From Paraphoma chrysanthemicola (lineage: Eukaryota; Ascomycota; Dothideomycetes; Pleosporales; Phaeosphaeriaceae): 64,000 bases of DNA. Positions 46,262 to 57,660 of this stretch are shown here, piece after piece. The stretch covers positions 464,511 to 528,510 of the forward strand of contig JAGMWG010000024.1 of the NCBI GenBank assembly GCA_020744225.1, written 5' to 3'. The stretch's first letter is position 1, and each line of letters starts with the position of its first letter. Position numbers and translations under genes: made by a program. Under the pieces are notes generated by a model. It was not told the DNA's origin and did not search any database. It worked only from the letters and a program-made list of their open reading frames with translations.

Positions 46262-46890
46262 TTTCTAGCGCTCTATTTTCCCCGCAAATGCCATAGTCCC
46301 CAACCCCGCGAAATTTGAGCCTCTGCGGATCGCCATTCTAGGCTGGTCGAGAGCGCAACCATCGCTGCGACCCCGATCCGATGATGACGTCATCTTGAGG
46401 GCTGAGCATGTCACTGTGATCCTGCGGACGTCTGACATGCGTTGTTACATCGCCCTCCTAATTTGACCCTAACAACAATTACTATCACTAAACCGCGGTG
46501 TCCATAAATAAAACACAGACCCCTTGTAGTAATCTAGGAGGAGGTCTCTCTTGCCTTCCAAGGTAGCCCAGCTGTTTCTCTGCGTTAATCTGCCCAGTCA
46601 TTGCCGTCGGTACAAATGCTAGCAATAGCTCGCTTTGAAGTAAAATCTGCTTCGCTTCTGAAGATTCTTTTTATCGGACCTTTATGAGAATGATGGCTTG
46701 GGTATTCTTTTGATGGTTGTAGCAATCGCTGCTGCCTCTACGGCTACCGCCTGACTATGGATTGCTACATTCTTACCCAGGGTTGTATCTTTGCGACTGT
46801 CGTCTCATAGTGTTCAGATAGCCTTTTCGAAGTAACGAACTTGCCATCAGCTACACCCCATTCACACTTCCAATACGGCCCTTAATGAAG
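46262..46890 (-). pseudogene. Decayed partial copy of the T5orf172 gene 3' end
   Basis: This stretch aligns by eye with 50190-50915, in the same orientation, including the ~340 bp 3' flank. Shared landmarks are the CCGCGGTGTCCATA flank, the TAGCCCAGCT stop context, the GCTCGCTT core and the CAGCCTTTTCGAAGTAA block. An internal deletion of roughly 90 bases and many substitutions destroy the frame. It covers only the C-terminal ~120 codons and the flank of the parent gene. Confidence 0.75.
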
Positions 46891-46982
46891 CTGCAAGCCG
46901 GATTGTACCTCGCGCAAGACGTTTCGTGCCCCACTTTCCACTAAACCTCTGGTCCCTCTATCAGTCTGCTACGGGCATGGGA

Positions 46983-48986
46983 CTAAATCTTGTCGACGAT
47001 GCCGGGCGTCTGCGCATGCGTCGTCAATGTCTCAAGACTTTCATTAGAACGCCAGCGATACAGTTCCGGCCCACCTCTTGAGATGGGACGCGAAAAGCGG
47101 TTGTGCACCATGATGGAGTTGCGCTTTGGATTGGCGTACGCATTGATGGGCAGGGCGTCGTTGTCAGATAAAATTCGAATTTCGGCAGGTTCCTCCTCAA
47201 TGATGGGCGCCACGCCTTTCCAGCGGTAGAATGCATCTAGGGCAGGGATAGATAGGCCATGCCACACGATCGAGAACAGTACAAGCCAGTAGACTACGGG
47301 TATCATGGCGCGGGTTAGGTTGTCTTCTTCTTCTGTTTTGGCGTCGCCAGGTTTTGGGAACAGGTGGCGGGTGTGCTCGACGTAAAATACCGCGCCAATG
47401 CCTATCTATCATCAGCAAGTTGAGCTTCATGAGCTGAGTACGGCATGAACATACCGATAGGTCCGAAGTAGCCCATGAAGAGTGCCTCCTTCCAATCCTT
47501 GACACAGCGGGGCATCAGCCAATATGTCATGAAGATGGCTGGAATTCGACGGAACACCAGAATGAGAAAGCCAAGGATGAACAGTCTGCCGATCGTGATG
47601 CCAGTAACGTCTGGCGAATGAAATTCTCTCCAAGGGAAGATTGTTCCGATGTACATGAAGCCGCCGAAGTTGAGAAGGACGTCCAAACAGCTGTTGACTT
47701 CATCGTGTCGCTTATCCGCCTCTTCCAAGTACATGCCATTCCAGTTGAGGGCGTTTCCAGCAACGAAGCAGGCGAGCAAGTCGTCAGTACCGAGCGCCCC
47801 GCAAACACCGATGGTGAAGAGCTGTGAATACTACATCAGCAAGGGAGTCTTAAAAGGCTCGAGATTGGAATGTAACTTACGCCTACAGCCGCCGGCCAGA
47901 GCAGGAAGCTCTCCGAATCGATCCACCTCCGTCTCAAGCCGAACTTTATGGCGAACATGCTGCCGTAACCAATAATGGCACCGATCGCAACAGACATGGT
48001 AATGATGTAGAGCCATCCTTCGACGATCCACTGCTCCATGGCCTTTGGTATGCCACCTCCAAGGCGTCCGATACCTTCTTCCTCACTTCGCCTAAGAAGA
48101 TGGGCTGTGCTCTCGATAGCTGCTGATACACCCTCCTTGAACTTGACATCCTCCAGTCCTGCGTGGCGGATGAGGTACGTTGCCAGTCTGTTAAGTGGTC
48201 CGTTAGATTAAAGACATTACCAGCCACCATTGTCGTGTCTCTTACTTACAAAAGGAACGGAAACCCAAAACCATCATTGGCACCAGCTTCAGAAGATATA
48301 AGTTCACGTAAGGCTCGAGGCACAAACTTGTCGGAAAAGGGTCCTTTGGCCACCGCCTGTGAGAGGATAGGATCGGTGCAAGTGACGCACGACCCGATGA
48401 CAAGGGCGGTGAGAAGGGTCATCTTAGGGATCGTGATGTAGATGCATAGACTGGTGAAGAGCCACATGATCGTCATCACGGGGAGCAGGCATATGGCCAT
48501 TTCCTTCCAATTGGCTTGTTGGTATTTCGCTGGAAGCTGGAAGCCTGCGATCACTAGTTGCACGCCAATCACGATACGGCACATGCCCTAATAGGAATTA
48601 GCCAGAACAATGCTGCGCAGACGCGGAATCCTATTCGAAGATGACTCACGAGGGTAATGGCCTCTTGCTGCCCTTCAACACCTGAGCCCCATCGTTCTGC
48701 ATCTAGGAACTTAGCTGCCAACGGTCCGAGTATGATGCCAAGGAGGACTGCAGGTACTGATACGACATTAACATGGCTATTCCAGTCGAGCACAAAAGGG
48801 TCCAAAGACCTACACGCTTCACCCAAGTACCAAACCTGCTTGATCTTGACTGAAAAGAAACCATAGCTAATGATAAAGGCGCCTACTTGTATTAGCGTGC
48901 TCGTAGAGGCCACTCTTCACATTCCATTTGAACGTACCTAAGACGGCAATGACAATGTTGAGCTCGGTGAGATCGAGAGTCGGCAT
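46983..48986 (-). CDS. Na+(K+)/H+ antiporter, fungal NHA1/CPA type
   Basis: Six exons (48986-48938, 48882-48650, 48587-48250, 48187-47881, 47821-47455, 47401-46983) give 570 aa in frame with about 12-13 membrane helices. The sequence follows fungal plasma-membrane antiporters: a short start MPTLDLTELNIVIAVLGAF, then VWYLGEACRSLDPF, the conserved VIGSCVTCTDPILSQAVAKG with the ion-binding aspartate, and SSEAGANDGFGFPFLLLATY with the ND pair. GALGTDDLLACFVAGNALNW follows. These exchange protons for Na+ or K+ at the plasma membrane and set salt tolerance. The cytosolic tail is short (about 75 residues after the last helix) compared with Nha1-type proteins with very long tails. The gene is flanked by direct copies of the T5orf172 3' region. 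Confidence 0.94.
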
Positions 48987-50536
48987 CGTTGCGCACCTAA
49001 CTCAATGCTTTTGTAACTGGAGCAGGGAAAGGCGAAGACCTGATCGAAAATTTGTCTAAGGTCGTGTGTGTATCGTGGAAAGGGATGATGATAAAAAGGA
49101 CGCTAGGATGCCATGAAGAGATCGCCGCACAAGTCGTGAACTCTAGCCCAACCGAATCACAACTCCAAAGAGCCTAATCGACAAGGTGAAGGTAGAAGAA
49201 GAAGAAGAAGGCAATGAAGAGTAAAGCTGAAGAACGAAAGGAAAGGATTGAAGTGCCAGACTTCTAAGGACGATCTCGCTAAGCTGCTCCGTCACGGCGG
49301 TGCGGTATTTGAATACGGCTGAAGCGCTCGATATACGTGGAAGGGATCATCGTTCAATACTCTGAAACTGTTTTGATGAGTCCTCCGTGTGCCAGAAACC
49401 GGCCTTTGCTCTATGGTTTCGCAGCGGCTTCAGCCTCACCAATCGAGGCGTGAAGTGACGCGCTCACTCGAAGACCAGTTATCCCACCTTGCGTATGCTT
49501 GTGGATAAACAAGGGCGAGTAATGTCTCATATCCAGGACGTTTAACACGCACAATGTCGTTTCACGGTAGCTTGGCTCGAGGATTACCATTCTTGTTGTG
49601 TCTCAGGAACCAGCTGTAAATTGGCGTTATACGCCTGGTCTACGAAAGCCCAAGGCACGCTACGAGATTAGCGGCTAACCGCCAAGGTCACGCATTGCCT
49701 GTTGTGGATAAAGATAGAAACGCGGTATGTACCGCGGCTCTCTATCTCTTCTTATCTTGTACATCGGTATCTGCGCATGGCCCCTGAATATGTTGGTCTG
49801 GGCCTATCGTATTTGACATCTCACCCTTAGCAAGTTAGCAACCTTAGCCTTCTTAATTGTTATTGAGCTAGAGTTGTCGGTGCTTAGTCCAAGAACTAGT
49901 ATTTTCTCAAACTTGTCAGTCCATATTTGTACTGAACAACATTGGCCGCAGAGAGAGCGATTGTAGATGGTGTTTGGGAATGCTGCAGTTCATGATCGTC
50001 GCGATAACAGTGGCTGTCATAAAGTCTGTGCTTGCAACCAAGAACCCCTTTCCCGCTTGGCCTCTCGGCAAAGTGCCGCTTCGTCCGTGAAACCTTGGCA
50101 AATGGCGGAACCCTTCCCCATCCCATCCCAGCTTGAATTTGCTCTTCAACAACGGCACGCGCAAGATCTTATCGCTCTATCAGATCATGAGCGTTCTTTC
50201 CCCCCGCAAAAGCTACGGTCCCTAATCTCGCGAAATTGGAGCCTCTGTGACCGGGGTTACAGACTGGTCGACATCGCAACCGTCGCTGTGACCCGATCTG
50301 ATGATAACGTCATCTTGAGGATAGCTGCGCACACGCCTGAGGATGGCACTCGGAGCGTGCGGACGTCTAGTAGGCCTTGTCACATTGCCCTTCCGACTTA
50401 AACCTTAATATAATCACTATAAGTACGGGAGAAGACAGCATTGAGTCTATTACCAAACCGCGGTGTCCATATATGAAACATAGACTCCTTGTAGTCATCC
50501 AGGAAAGGGATTCTCTGACGTTTTAAGGTAGCCCAG
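48987..50536. other. 1.5 kb intergenic region
   Basis: Antiporter promoter and the 3' flank of the T5orf172 gene. A short GAA run lies at about 49197-49215. The part from about 50190 is the source of the duplicate at 46.3 kb. No gene recognised. Confidence 0.5.
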
Positions 50537-52084
50537 CTATCTCTCTGCTTTGATATGCACAGTTCTTGCCGTTGCTTCATGCGGTAGCAATGGCTCGCTT
50601 GAAGATGAAATGTTCTTCGCCTCATCTATTGCTTTCAGCTCAGCGGATGCACAAACCGATTCCGGTGTATCGCAAATTGGTGGCTTTAGTTCTCCTTGAT
50701 TCTCGTCGGAACTTGGTGAGTATGATGGTTTTGGTAGTTCTTCAACGACTGCAGTAATCACCGCTTCCTTTGCGACCACCGCCTCTTTTGCGATTGCTGC
50801 ATTCTCAACGAGAGTAGTATCTTTCGCGACGGTCAAGTGGTAGTGTTCCAACAGCCTTTTCGAAGTAATGGCCTCGCCATCCATTTTCATGACATTTACA
50901 ACGTTTCTCCATGCATACCTCAGCGATCCGCTTCCCTCGTACGGTTTGGCCTTCTTGAAAAGCTCTGCCCACGTACTCAAGACCCGTATTGCCCTTTCCT
51001 GGCTTACTTCGAACCATTCCTGATGACGTATTTGCTTCTGTTCCTTCATCCAACATCCTTTGCAAGGCTGCTCTCGTCGCCATTCTTTGATCAGCTCATA
51101 ATGGGTAAGCGTCTCAACGCGCTGCGCATACGGGACTCCAGTCGCTCTAAACAACTCAATTGGGGAATATCCACACTTCGACCATTCTGTCAGACGAAGA
51201 TCAACGGATTTGGACGTCCAGCCAATCTTGACATAACCAGGCGAGGATTTGCGGCTGTATATGTAGACTGATCCTGTTTTGAAGTCCCGCTTAAAATCTC
51301 GCGCATTTAGGTCTTCACAAATTCTCCATGCGACAGTATCTTCGGATGTGGGCTCATTGATGTGAGGATGGAATTCTGCCAACAAAGAAAGTCTGGCTTG
51401 TCTCGACCATTGTGTGAAGGAATCGTTGACAGCGCGGGGACGAAGATTGTATCGCTTTTGTGCTGCTGATGGCTCTGACTCGGATGGTGTCGTGCTTGGT
51501 GTGATTGTCGAAGAGGCACGTGGAAGCGGTGTTGGACTTGCTTCTAGTTGCAGCGATACTGTACTGACAATGGACGCCTTAGGGCTTTCAAAAGGACTGT
51601 ATGATGGACTAGACAAGGGAGTCTCGACTCTAGTAGCGCGACTGGTACCCAATGAAATCGATGTATTGCATGAGCTGGGGGCTGGACTACCAGCCCGCGA
51701 GGTCCGTTTGGGCGTTGTAGGGGTAGGGAACTGAGCAGAATGTCTTGAGGCCTCTTCCAAATGTTTCTGGGTCAGTATCTCATCTAGCCAGCGCTCTACC
51801 AATGGGATAAAGAGTGGGCTAGATAGAATAAGATCCCGATGCCTTGCTCTGGCACAACAATTGGACCGAATGTACTCCCTAATATCATCCACGAGTAACT
51901 GTCCCGACTCGCTCTCGGTGATGATACGGTAGAGTTCAACGGCCCGCTTTTTGTCGGAACTTTCGCACTTGCAACGTCGGTCTGGCCGATCCTGCTTGAC
52001 GAAATAAATACATCGTTCCTGCGCAGTTGGGTTGAGGTCATGGAAGCTAACAAAAAAATCTACACCTGGATCCGGTACTTGCAT
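50537..52084 (-). CDS. T5orf172 (GIY-YIG-like) domain protein
   Basis: A single 515-aa exon. The N-terminal ~110 residues are a folded region with spaced cysteines. A long Ser/Thr/Pro-rich linker with SP/TP repeats spans about 110-215. The T5orf172/DUF1766 domain lies at about 265-375: GSVYIYSRKSSPGYVKIGWT, then DLRLTEWSKCGYSPIELFRA, RVETLTHYELIKEWRREQPC and QEWFEVSQERAIRVL. This is the fungal and viral GIY-YIG-related fold with the Y-Y, K-I-G and H-E-W elements in place. The C-terminus has short repeats (IAKEAVVAKEAVI). GIY-YIG folds often cut DNA, but nuclease activity for the fungal members is not established. The C-terminal part and flank are duplicated at 46.3 kb. Confidence 0.85.
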   Translation of the reverse strand: MQVPDPGVDFFVSFHDLNPTAQERCIYFVKQDRPDRRCKCESSDKKRAVELYRIITESESGQLLVDDIREYIRSNCCARARHRDLILSSPLFIPLVERWLDEILTQKHLEEASRHSAQFPTPTTPKRTSRAGSPAPSSCNTSISLGTSRATRVETPLSSPSYSPFESPKASIVSTVSLQLEASPTPLPRASSTITPSTTPSESEPSAAQKRYNLRPRAVNDSFTQWSRQARLSLLAEFHPHINEPTSEDTVAWRICEDLNARDFKRDFKTGSVYIYSRKSSPGYVKIGWTSKSVDLRLTEWSKCGYSPIELFRATGVPYAQRVETLTHYELIKEWRREQPCKGCWMKEQKQIRHQEWFEVSQERAIRVLSTWAELFKKAKPYEGSGSLRYAWRNVVNVMKMDGEAITSKRLLEHYHLTVAKDTTLVENAAIAKEAVVAKEAVITAVVEELPKPSYSPSSDENQGELKPPICDTPESVCASAELKAIDEAKNISSSSEPLLPHEATARTVHIKAER

Positions 52085-53748
52085 CTCTGATTGTAAGTAG
52101 TACAGCCCTAGTGCGAGTGGGGGAACTAAGGAGCTATATGAGCACCAGTAAACCAGCCCGCGTTGGCAGAAACACTAGGCTCCTGCATAGCCCACCACTT
52201 CCAATCTCAGGCGCAAGAACGAGAAACGTGACCAATTCTAACTCAAATTTAGGAACGGGCAAGGGTTTAGGCGCCAGCGGCTTTTCTTTAGCCATTAAGA
52301 TTGCTCCTCTCGACGAGGTTTAGCGAAGCTTCGCTAGCCCTTGCGTTATGCTGCAGTTGCGCCCTTCCACTTGCGCGTGAATTTATGGATTTAGTACTTA
52401 GTGAGTTTTGTGGAGACTGCGCACAACGCACGTGCTTGCAAAAAAGATTCTGTAGATACTGATTGATCATTTGTATCAAAATCTGTATATTGTATTACTA
52501 CATCGTTGAGTTGTAAAGCTTCCAAGGTGCCAAGGCGGGTGGGGTGGATGCGTGGCCAACTCGCTTATCCAAAACATTAGGATACCTTTCTGCATTCGTA
52601 TACCATAACCTTCGCACTACGGGCAGGGACAGACAATAGCACACTAGTTGGGATTTGTAGGACTGCGAAAGGCTTCTGTTGAGGGTCAGTTGATATGACT
52701 TGCCTCAGGACACGATGGACGGACAAGTACATGCGAAGCGGATACTATTAACGTGTTTCACAAGCGAGCGATCCATACGAACGAGAGGTAGTACATGCTG
52801 TCGCCGGCGTACGCCATGAGGAATGGACTTTGATTCCTTGAATTGCCCGTGCTTCAATAGCTGCCGTACAATAAGCCTTCTTAGACTTAGAACGACTCGT
52901 GGTCGATATGTCGCGTGACCAATCGCAGTTGCTCGTAGTTGTGCGCCAAAGCAAATTCGTCAGATCACACTATACAGGCATCTACCGCGACTAGCATGCG
53001 TACTACAGTGATGCATCGCACCAACGTGACTTCATGGCCTCACAAGCATATACGAATCCGATGCAACGAATCGCGAACGCTCTGAATAGGAACGCTTGGT
53101 CGTCCCGCAACTCCTTGAGGCAGGAATACCTCGAGTCGCTATATGCTCAGCTCTCCGCAACCCGCAAAGTCTCGCGATTCTAGACAAGGCGCACCCACCC
53201 ATACAGTCGCCCTCTTCGCGAGATTGGCGTGCGCTCTCTCTTAATGCGCCCTATATACTGAAGAGTGATTGTGCATATCGACTTTCCGGCGTTCTGATAA
53301 CGAATCTTCGCAAGCTGGCTATCTCTAACAATTCTACAGCTCCCCTCGACCTCGAACTTATCATTTCTTCTGCGGAGGAAGGCCGACCCGACATTTACAA
53401 TGCGCAACTAGTCATCCGCATAAAAGGATTTTGAGATGGAGAATAAGAGTATAGAGCGCAAGATAATGGGCACGGGCATGGGCACCAACCCTTCTGTGAT
53501 GAGGTCCCTGCTGGTGGTATGCCAGACCCCTCTAATCTTCGCGACAGCGCAGTCCAGAACCTCTCGTCTCAAGTTATTAGATTCGTTCCGATGCACGGTG
53601 GCGTTTCTATTTGGAATAGTCATAGATCCATGCGTACCAAAAGTAGTTACAGTACCTTTCCGCAAGGGACCGCAATAGCAGGCCTAGTGCCCTCCGTGTA
53701 TTTGCACTTCCAGTTGCTATTAAAAGTCCAAATTTGAAACCGTGGTCT
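52085..53748. other. 1.7 kb intergenic region
   Basis: Upstream of the T5orf172 gene and 3' flank of the cupin gene, both on the minus strand. Short ORFs such as 53096-53434 (plus) have no domain. Nothing else recognised. Confidence 0.45.
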
Positions 53749-54410
53749 TTACGAACTCCGAGGCACCCAACCATCTGGTGCCAGCTCAAACCCGCTCTCG
53801 TCGAATCCAGGAGCCACTGCAGTCAAGTCAGTCTATAGACTTTGAAGGAACATGAAGAGTGTCACATGGACTGCTTTATCACACAACCTCACGTCAGAAG
53901 CATACGATGCAGGAAATAATTAGATACACTCGCACATGAGCACAATTAGGTCGATTCAACAGAGATGTGAGAGAAAAGCAAATGATTCTTACCAGTTGTG
54001 CCGACGAGTGTCCAGCGACCCAGACTCCTGGCACTCTGCCACTGATGCTTGCGGATGGCGATCTGCGGTGCTTCTCCATGAAAAATGTTCGGTCCTAGCG
54101 TCTTGACCTCGAGCTTAGAGCCATTGTTTGCAGAGAGCGATAGTGTGAGCGGGGCCCCGGCATAGTAGTGCCAAATCTCGACGTCGGCCACGCGATGCCA
54201 GCGCGATTGGCCATCCTGGCCTTCGAGAAGATAGTAAATGGCCGTGCTAGCCGAGCGATTTCCAAGGACCACAAGCTCATCCTCAAAGGTCTGGATGTAG
54301 TAGCCCTTCTCAATATTCGGAACGAGCCCCAACTGCTTGACGACGTCCTGTGCGCTGTATTCGAGGATTGCCTTGTCCCGATGCGGCTGGTTATCGGATG
54401 GCGCAGACAT
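53749..54410 (-). CDS. Cupin_5 (DUF985) protein
   Basis: Exons 54410-53993 and 53816-53749 give 161 aa. The intron is long (176 bp) with a GTAAGA donor and a CTGACTTGACTGCAG acceptor, and it links WTLVGTT to VAPGFDESGFELAPDGW, the normal family ending. The cupin_5 core is clear: LGLVPNIEKGYYIQTFEDE, NRSASTAIYYLLEGQDGQSR, WHRVADVEIWHYYAGAPL with the metal-site histidines, and WQSARSLGRW. I start at MSAPSDNQ, the common cytosolic start. An upstream in-frame ATG at 54470 would add a hydrophobic stretch resembling a signal peptide. Family members are small cupins of uncertain activity. Confidence 0.85.
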
Positions 54411-54865
54411 AGCGGGTAATGCCACCAAGAAGACAGTGAGGCGGCTTACTAGTGCGTGCACGTAGACCATGATTGCATATACAGATGTGCGAATCTGTGG
54501 CCTCAACACTATGAACTACTAGAGGTGCGCAGGGCGGCTGTCTAAGATAAGACGCGCGCTGCAACAGATGAAGTTCCCGGCACCCCACGTTAACGGCCGG
54601 TTCCCTAGACTGTAGCGACTAGGCGGTGACGTGAGATTCGTGCGCTGCAGACGTGCCTCGTGCAAGCGAATGGGGCCCGCCGCGGAGCCCCGAACAGGAC
54701 ACGAAACTGGTTCTGCGCACGCGCATCTGTCCTGAGGTCGTCTAACGTGTTCCATCAGCGAGCTGCGCATGTCAGCATCCTGCGCACCCCACCAAATTGC
54801 GCGCAACGCGTCTCATCCCATTAAAGATAGCCCGCAGCAGAAATCTTGCCGTGTTCTGAACATCC
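54411..54865. other. Intergenic, no gene recognised
   Basis: Promoter and possible 5' extension of the cupin gene, then the 3' flank of the HET fragment. GC-rich, with no recognised gene. Confidence 0.45.
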
Positions 54866-55347
54866 TCAATTCAGTAAGACTCTTTGTAGCTCGTCTTGCC
54901 GGTTACTGATAAATTCACCATCCATTACGCCTTGCACGAACGCATCTCCGACGAACATGTACTCCCCAGCGACCTGTCTCTGGCTGAATTTATTCCCTGC
55001 TGACCGCAAGACGAATGGTACTCTCCCACCGGCTAACACCCAAACCGTATCTCCTTCCCTAGTATTTGGAGGCCCAATACCAATGCGTCCTTTCTGTGTA
55101 ATAAAGAACGCCTGGTTCAAGATCATAGACCTGGCCGACTCGGTTACTTCGTTTGCTTCGCCATTGTCAATGAACGCCCGGAATAGTTCCCGATCGCTAC
55201 CTAAAGCCCTCCGCTTGACGCACTCATTTTCCGTGATGACATCTCCGAGCATAGTTCTCCAGAATGCGTGGTCCCAGGAGTCGCTTATGGCGGTGTTGTA
55301 AGATGAGGTTGCGAACTGATTCCGGAAAATCCGCTCACGCCGCTTCA
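54866..55347 (-). pseudogene. C-terminal fragment of a HET-domain protein gene
   Basis: About 155 codons match the end of the HET protein at 24.4 kb: DHAFWRTMLGDVITENE against SAYWRTMVGDLLMAE, AFFITQKGRIGIGPPNTREG, VPFVLRS and VGDAFVQGVMDGE. The frame has no ATG and stops being HET-like exactly where telomere-type repeats begin at 55348. The HET core itself (SYxWGD, WIDxxCI) is absent. It is a gene truncated by a breakpoint rather than gradual decay, because the remaining frame is fully open. Confidence 0.88.
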
Positions 55348-55362
55348 CCTAACCCTAACCCT
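55348..55362 (-). repeat. Interstitial telomere repeat, CCCTAA orientation
   Basis: The + strand reads CCTAACCCTAACCCT, two and a half telomere units, directly abutting the truncated HET gene. The orientation is opposite to the terminal TTAGGG tract, so it faces left as the end of a piece lying to its right. Confidence 0.9.
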
Positions 55363-57660
55363 CACTGGAGAACAACGGAAGGCGCTTGAGCAGGTATAGT
55401 CTTATACGATATGGTCGTCCTATATATATTATACGAACAAAGGGACTGCATTTATTTGCTTTCTTATACAAACTTTTAGCGCCTGCACAGATACTTAAGT
55501 GCATTTGTTTAAATCTTTGAAGCTAATTTATTTACACTTCTTATAGTTAGAAAACAATATAACTTAGTAAATACGTGCAGTACACTTACAGTAATAGAAC
55601 ATGTTACTTTAAGTCTATTACTTTAGATAATACGTAAGAGATTTACGTAACAAAGTATAGTTATAGTAGTTATAACAAGAAAGAGTAGCCTAAGCTCTAC
55701 CTAATATTATTAGAATGCTAACTTTTACTGCAAAAGTGTTAAAAAACTAGTCTATACATAAGCGTAAACACTAGTAAAAGCTAGTACATAACCTAGTAAA
55801 AGCTAGTATACAACCTAGTAAAAGTTAGCGCGTAACCTAGTAAAAGCTAGTATATAACCTAGTAAAAGTTAGCGCGTAACCTAGTAAAAGCTAGTGCACA
55901 ACCTAGTAAAAGTTAGCGTATAACCTAGCAAAAGTTAGCGCGTAACCTAGCAAAAGCTAGTACTATACCTATTTAACTACCTAGAAAATTCTAGCTATAT
56001 CTATCTAGAATTCCTTAGAACTATATATATATATAGAAATATCTAGTTTAGTGTATATATAGAATAATATATAGTATAGTAGAGTATTTCGTAGTCTCTA
56101 AGAATAGTGTACTTAATACAGAATTATTGTATATTATTATTAGTTGTGTGTTATCTTCTTCTTCTTCTAAAGCTCTCTTAGGAGCTTCTTTTTATAATAT
56201 TCGTGTCTAAGCGTCTCTTAGCTCTACCTCCTAGGCTACACTACTACATTCCTCTCTTGTTTAAGAAAGAAGGTCTCTTCTTCTTTCTCTATTATTCTAA
56301 GAGTCGCTTAGAGCGTTATAATAAAAGAAAATAGTGTAAGAAAATTATACTCTCTTCTAAAGCGCCTCTAATCTATCTTTAGGTTCTTAATTAGTACTCT
56401 ATTATTACCTTGTATTCTTTCTTCTCTACTTTAGTTATTTAAAGCTAGCTCTCTTATATCTCTTATCTATCTCTACCTACTTTATTTAAGGTAAACTAAT
56501 TAATACTCTTAATATTATCTCTAACTGTTCTATTCTTAGAAACTTTCTTCTTTATCTAGTAGACTTTAGGTTACGCTTAAATAGCGCTTAGCTGTGTCTA
56601 TAGTAGGTTCTAGAAAACCTAGTTCTGTAGCCTAATTTCTAAATACAGCAATATGCTTTTAAACTACCTATTTCTAGCGTCTTCTTTTCTTGTTCCTAAG
56701 TATTCTATAGCTCTTTCTAGTCTTGCTTATTTACGTCTACTACTTATCTCTTAGAGCCTACTAGTAGCTATAATTTACATAATATAGTTAATGCGTTCTT
56801 AATTATTCTCTTCTCTAACTATTTACTCTTCTTCTTAAGGTCTTCTAAGAGCTGCTTAAGAGCTGCTTAATCTTATTCTTTTATTAGTGTTTAGTCTCTT
56901 ATTTCTTAGTATCTAGTTAGAAGCTTATTAGATATTCTTTGTCTTAGTTACTTCTTAGCAGCTTTAAGTATATTCCTGCTATTATCTATAAACTAATAAA
57001 CGCTTACTTAAAACTACATTCTTATAGAATTCTCTTATTTACACTTCTCTATCTATTCTTATATGTGCATAATATCTCTTTAGAATACCTAAATTCTAAT
57101 CTTCTTGCATTCTTGTCTCTCTTTCCTACTAAGTTATATTTCTAGACTTTCTGCCTAAGGTAGCTGCAGACTCTTTCTATCTTACTTATTTATTTCTTTT
57201 CTAGGCTTTATAAAACACTCTTAGAACGTCTTAGCTTTCTAAGCTATATTAATCTTCTTCTCTTTACCTCTCTAAACTCTTTTACTAAACGCTTATTGCG
57301 CTCTTACTTATATTATTTTATTCTATTAGAAGTTACTATAGAGACGCGTTTTCTTTACGCGTGTAAACGCTTTAGCTTTACTACTTTTAAATTTTTACTC
57401 TACCTATTATTACTATAATACTATTCTTACTATTACTACTTCTTCTTTAGCTTTCTCTTACATACTGTTACTATCTCTTACCTTCTTTATTACTTTTAGC
57501 CTCTACTTACACTCTTTTGCTTACTCTCTTACACTTTACTTTCTTACTTTTTAGTCTCTTAGTATTCTAGTTACGTTACGTAATACCTTCTTAGAACACT
57601 AGTTATAATTCTTCTACTCTATTACCTATAGCACTATTACGTGCGCTTATATTATAGCCT
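55363..57660. other. AT-rich, RIP-like block without genes
   Basis: About 2.3 kb of very AT-rich DNA, dense in TA, CTTA and CTA, poor in CA and TG, and full of stops in all frames. The + strand has many more C than G, for example 15 C against 2 G in 57421-57480, opposite to the G-rich + strand of the helicase gene. This composition is typical of DNA mutated by repeat-induced point mutation. No protein remnant is readable. Confidence 0.8.
55771..55968. repeat. 22-bp minisatellite, nine copies
   Basis: Nine uninterrupted 22-bp units beginning CTAGTAAAAG. Two versions roughly alternate: one with GCTAGTA and one with GTTAGCGCG in the middle. The alternation suggests a 44-bp higher-order unit. 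It sits in the AT-rich block about 400 bp from the interstitial telomere tract. Confidence 0.9.

Noticed and set aside
55771..55968. Possible CRISPR-like array
   Set aside because: The units are contiguous with no unique spacers, and the organism is a eukaryote.
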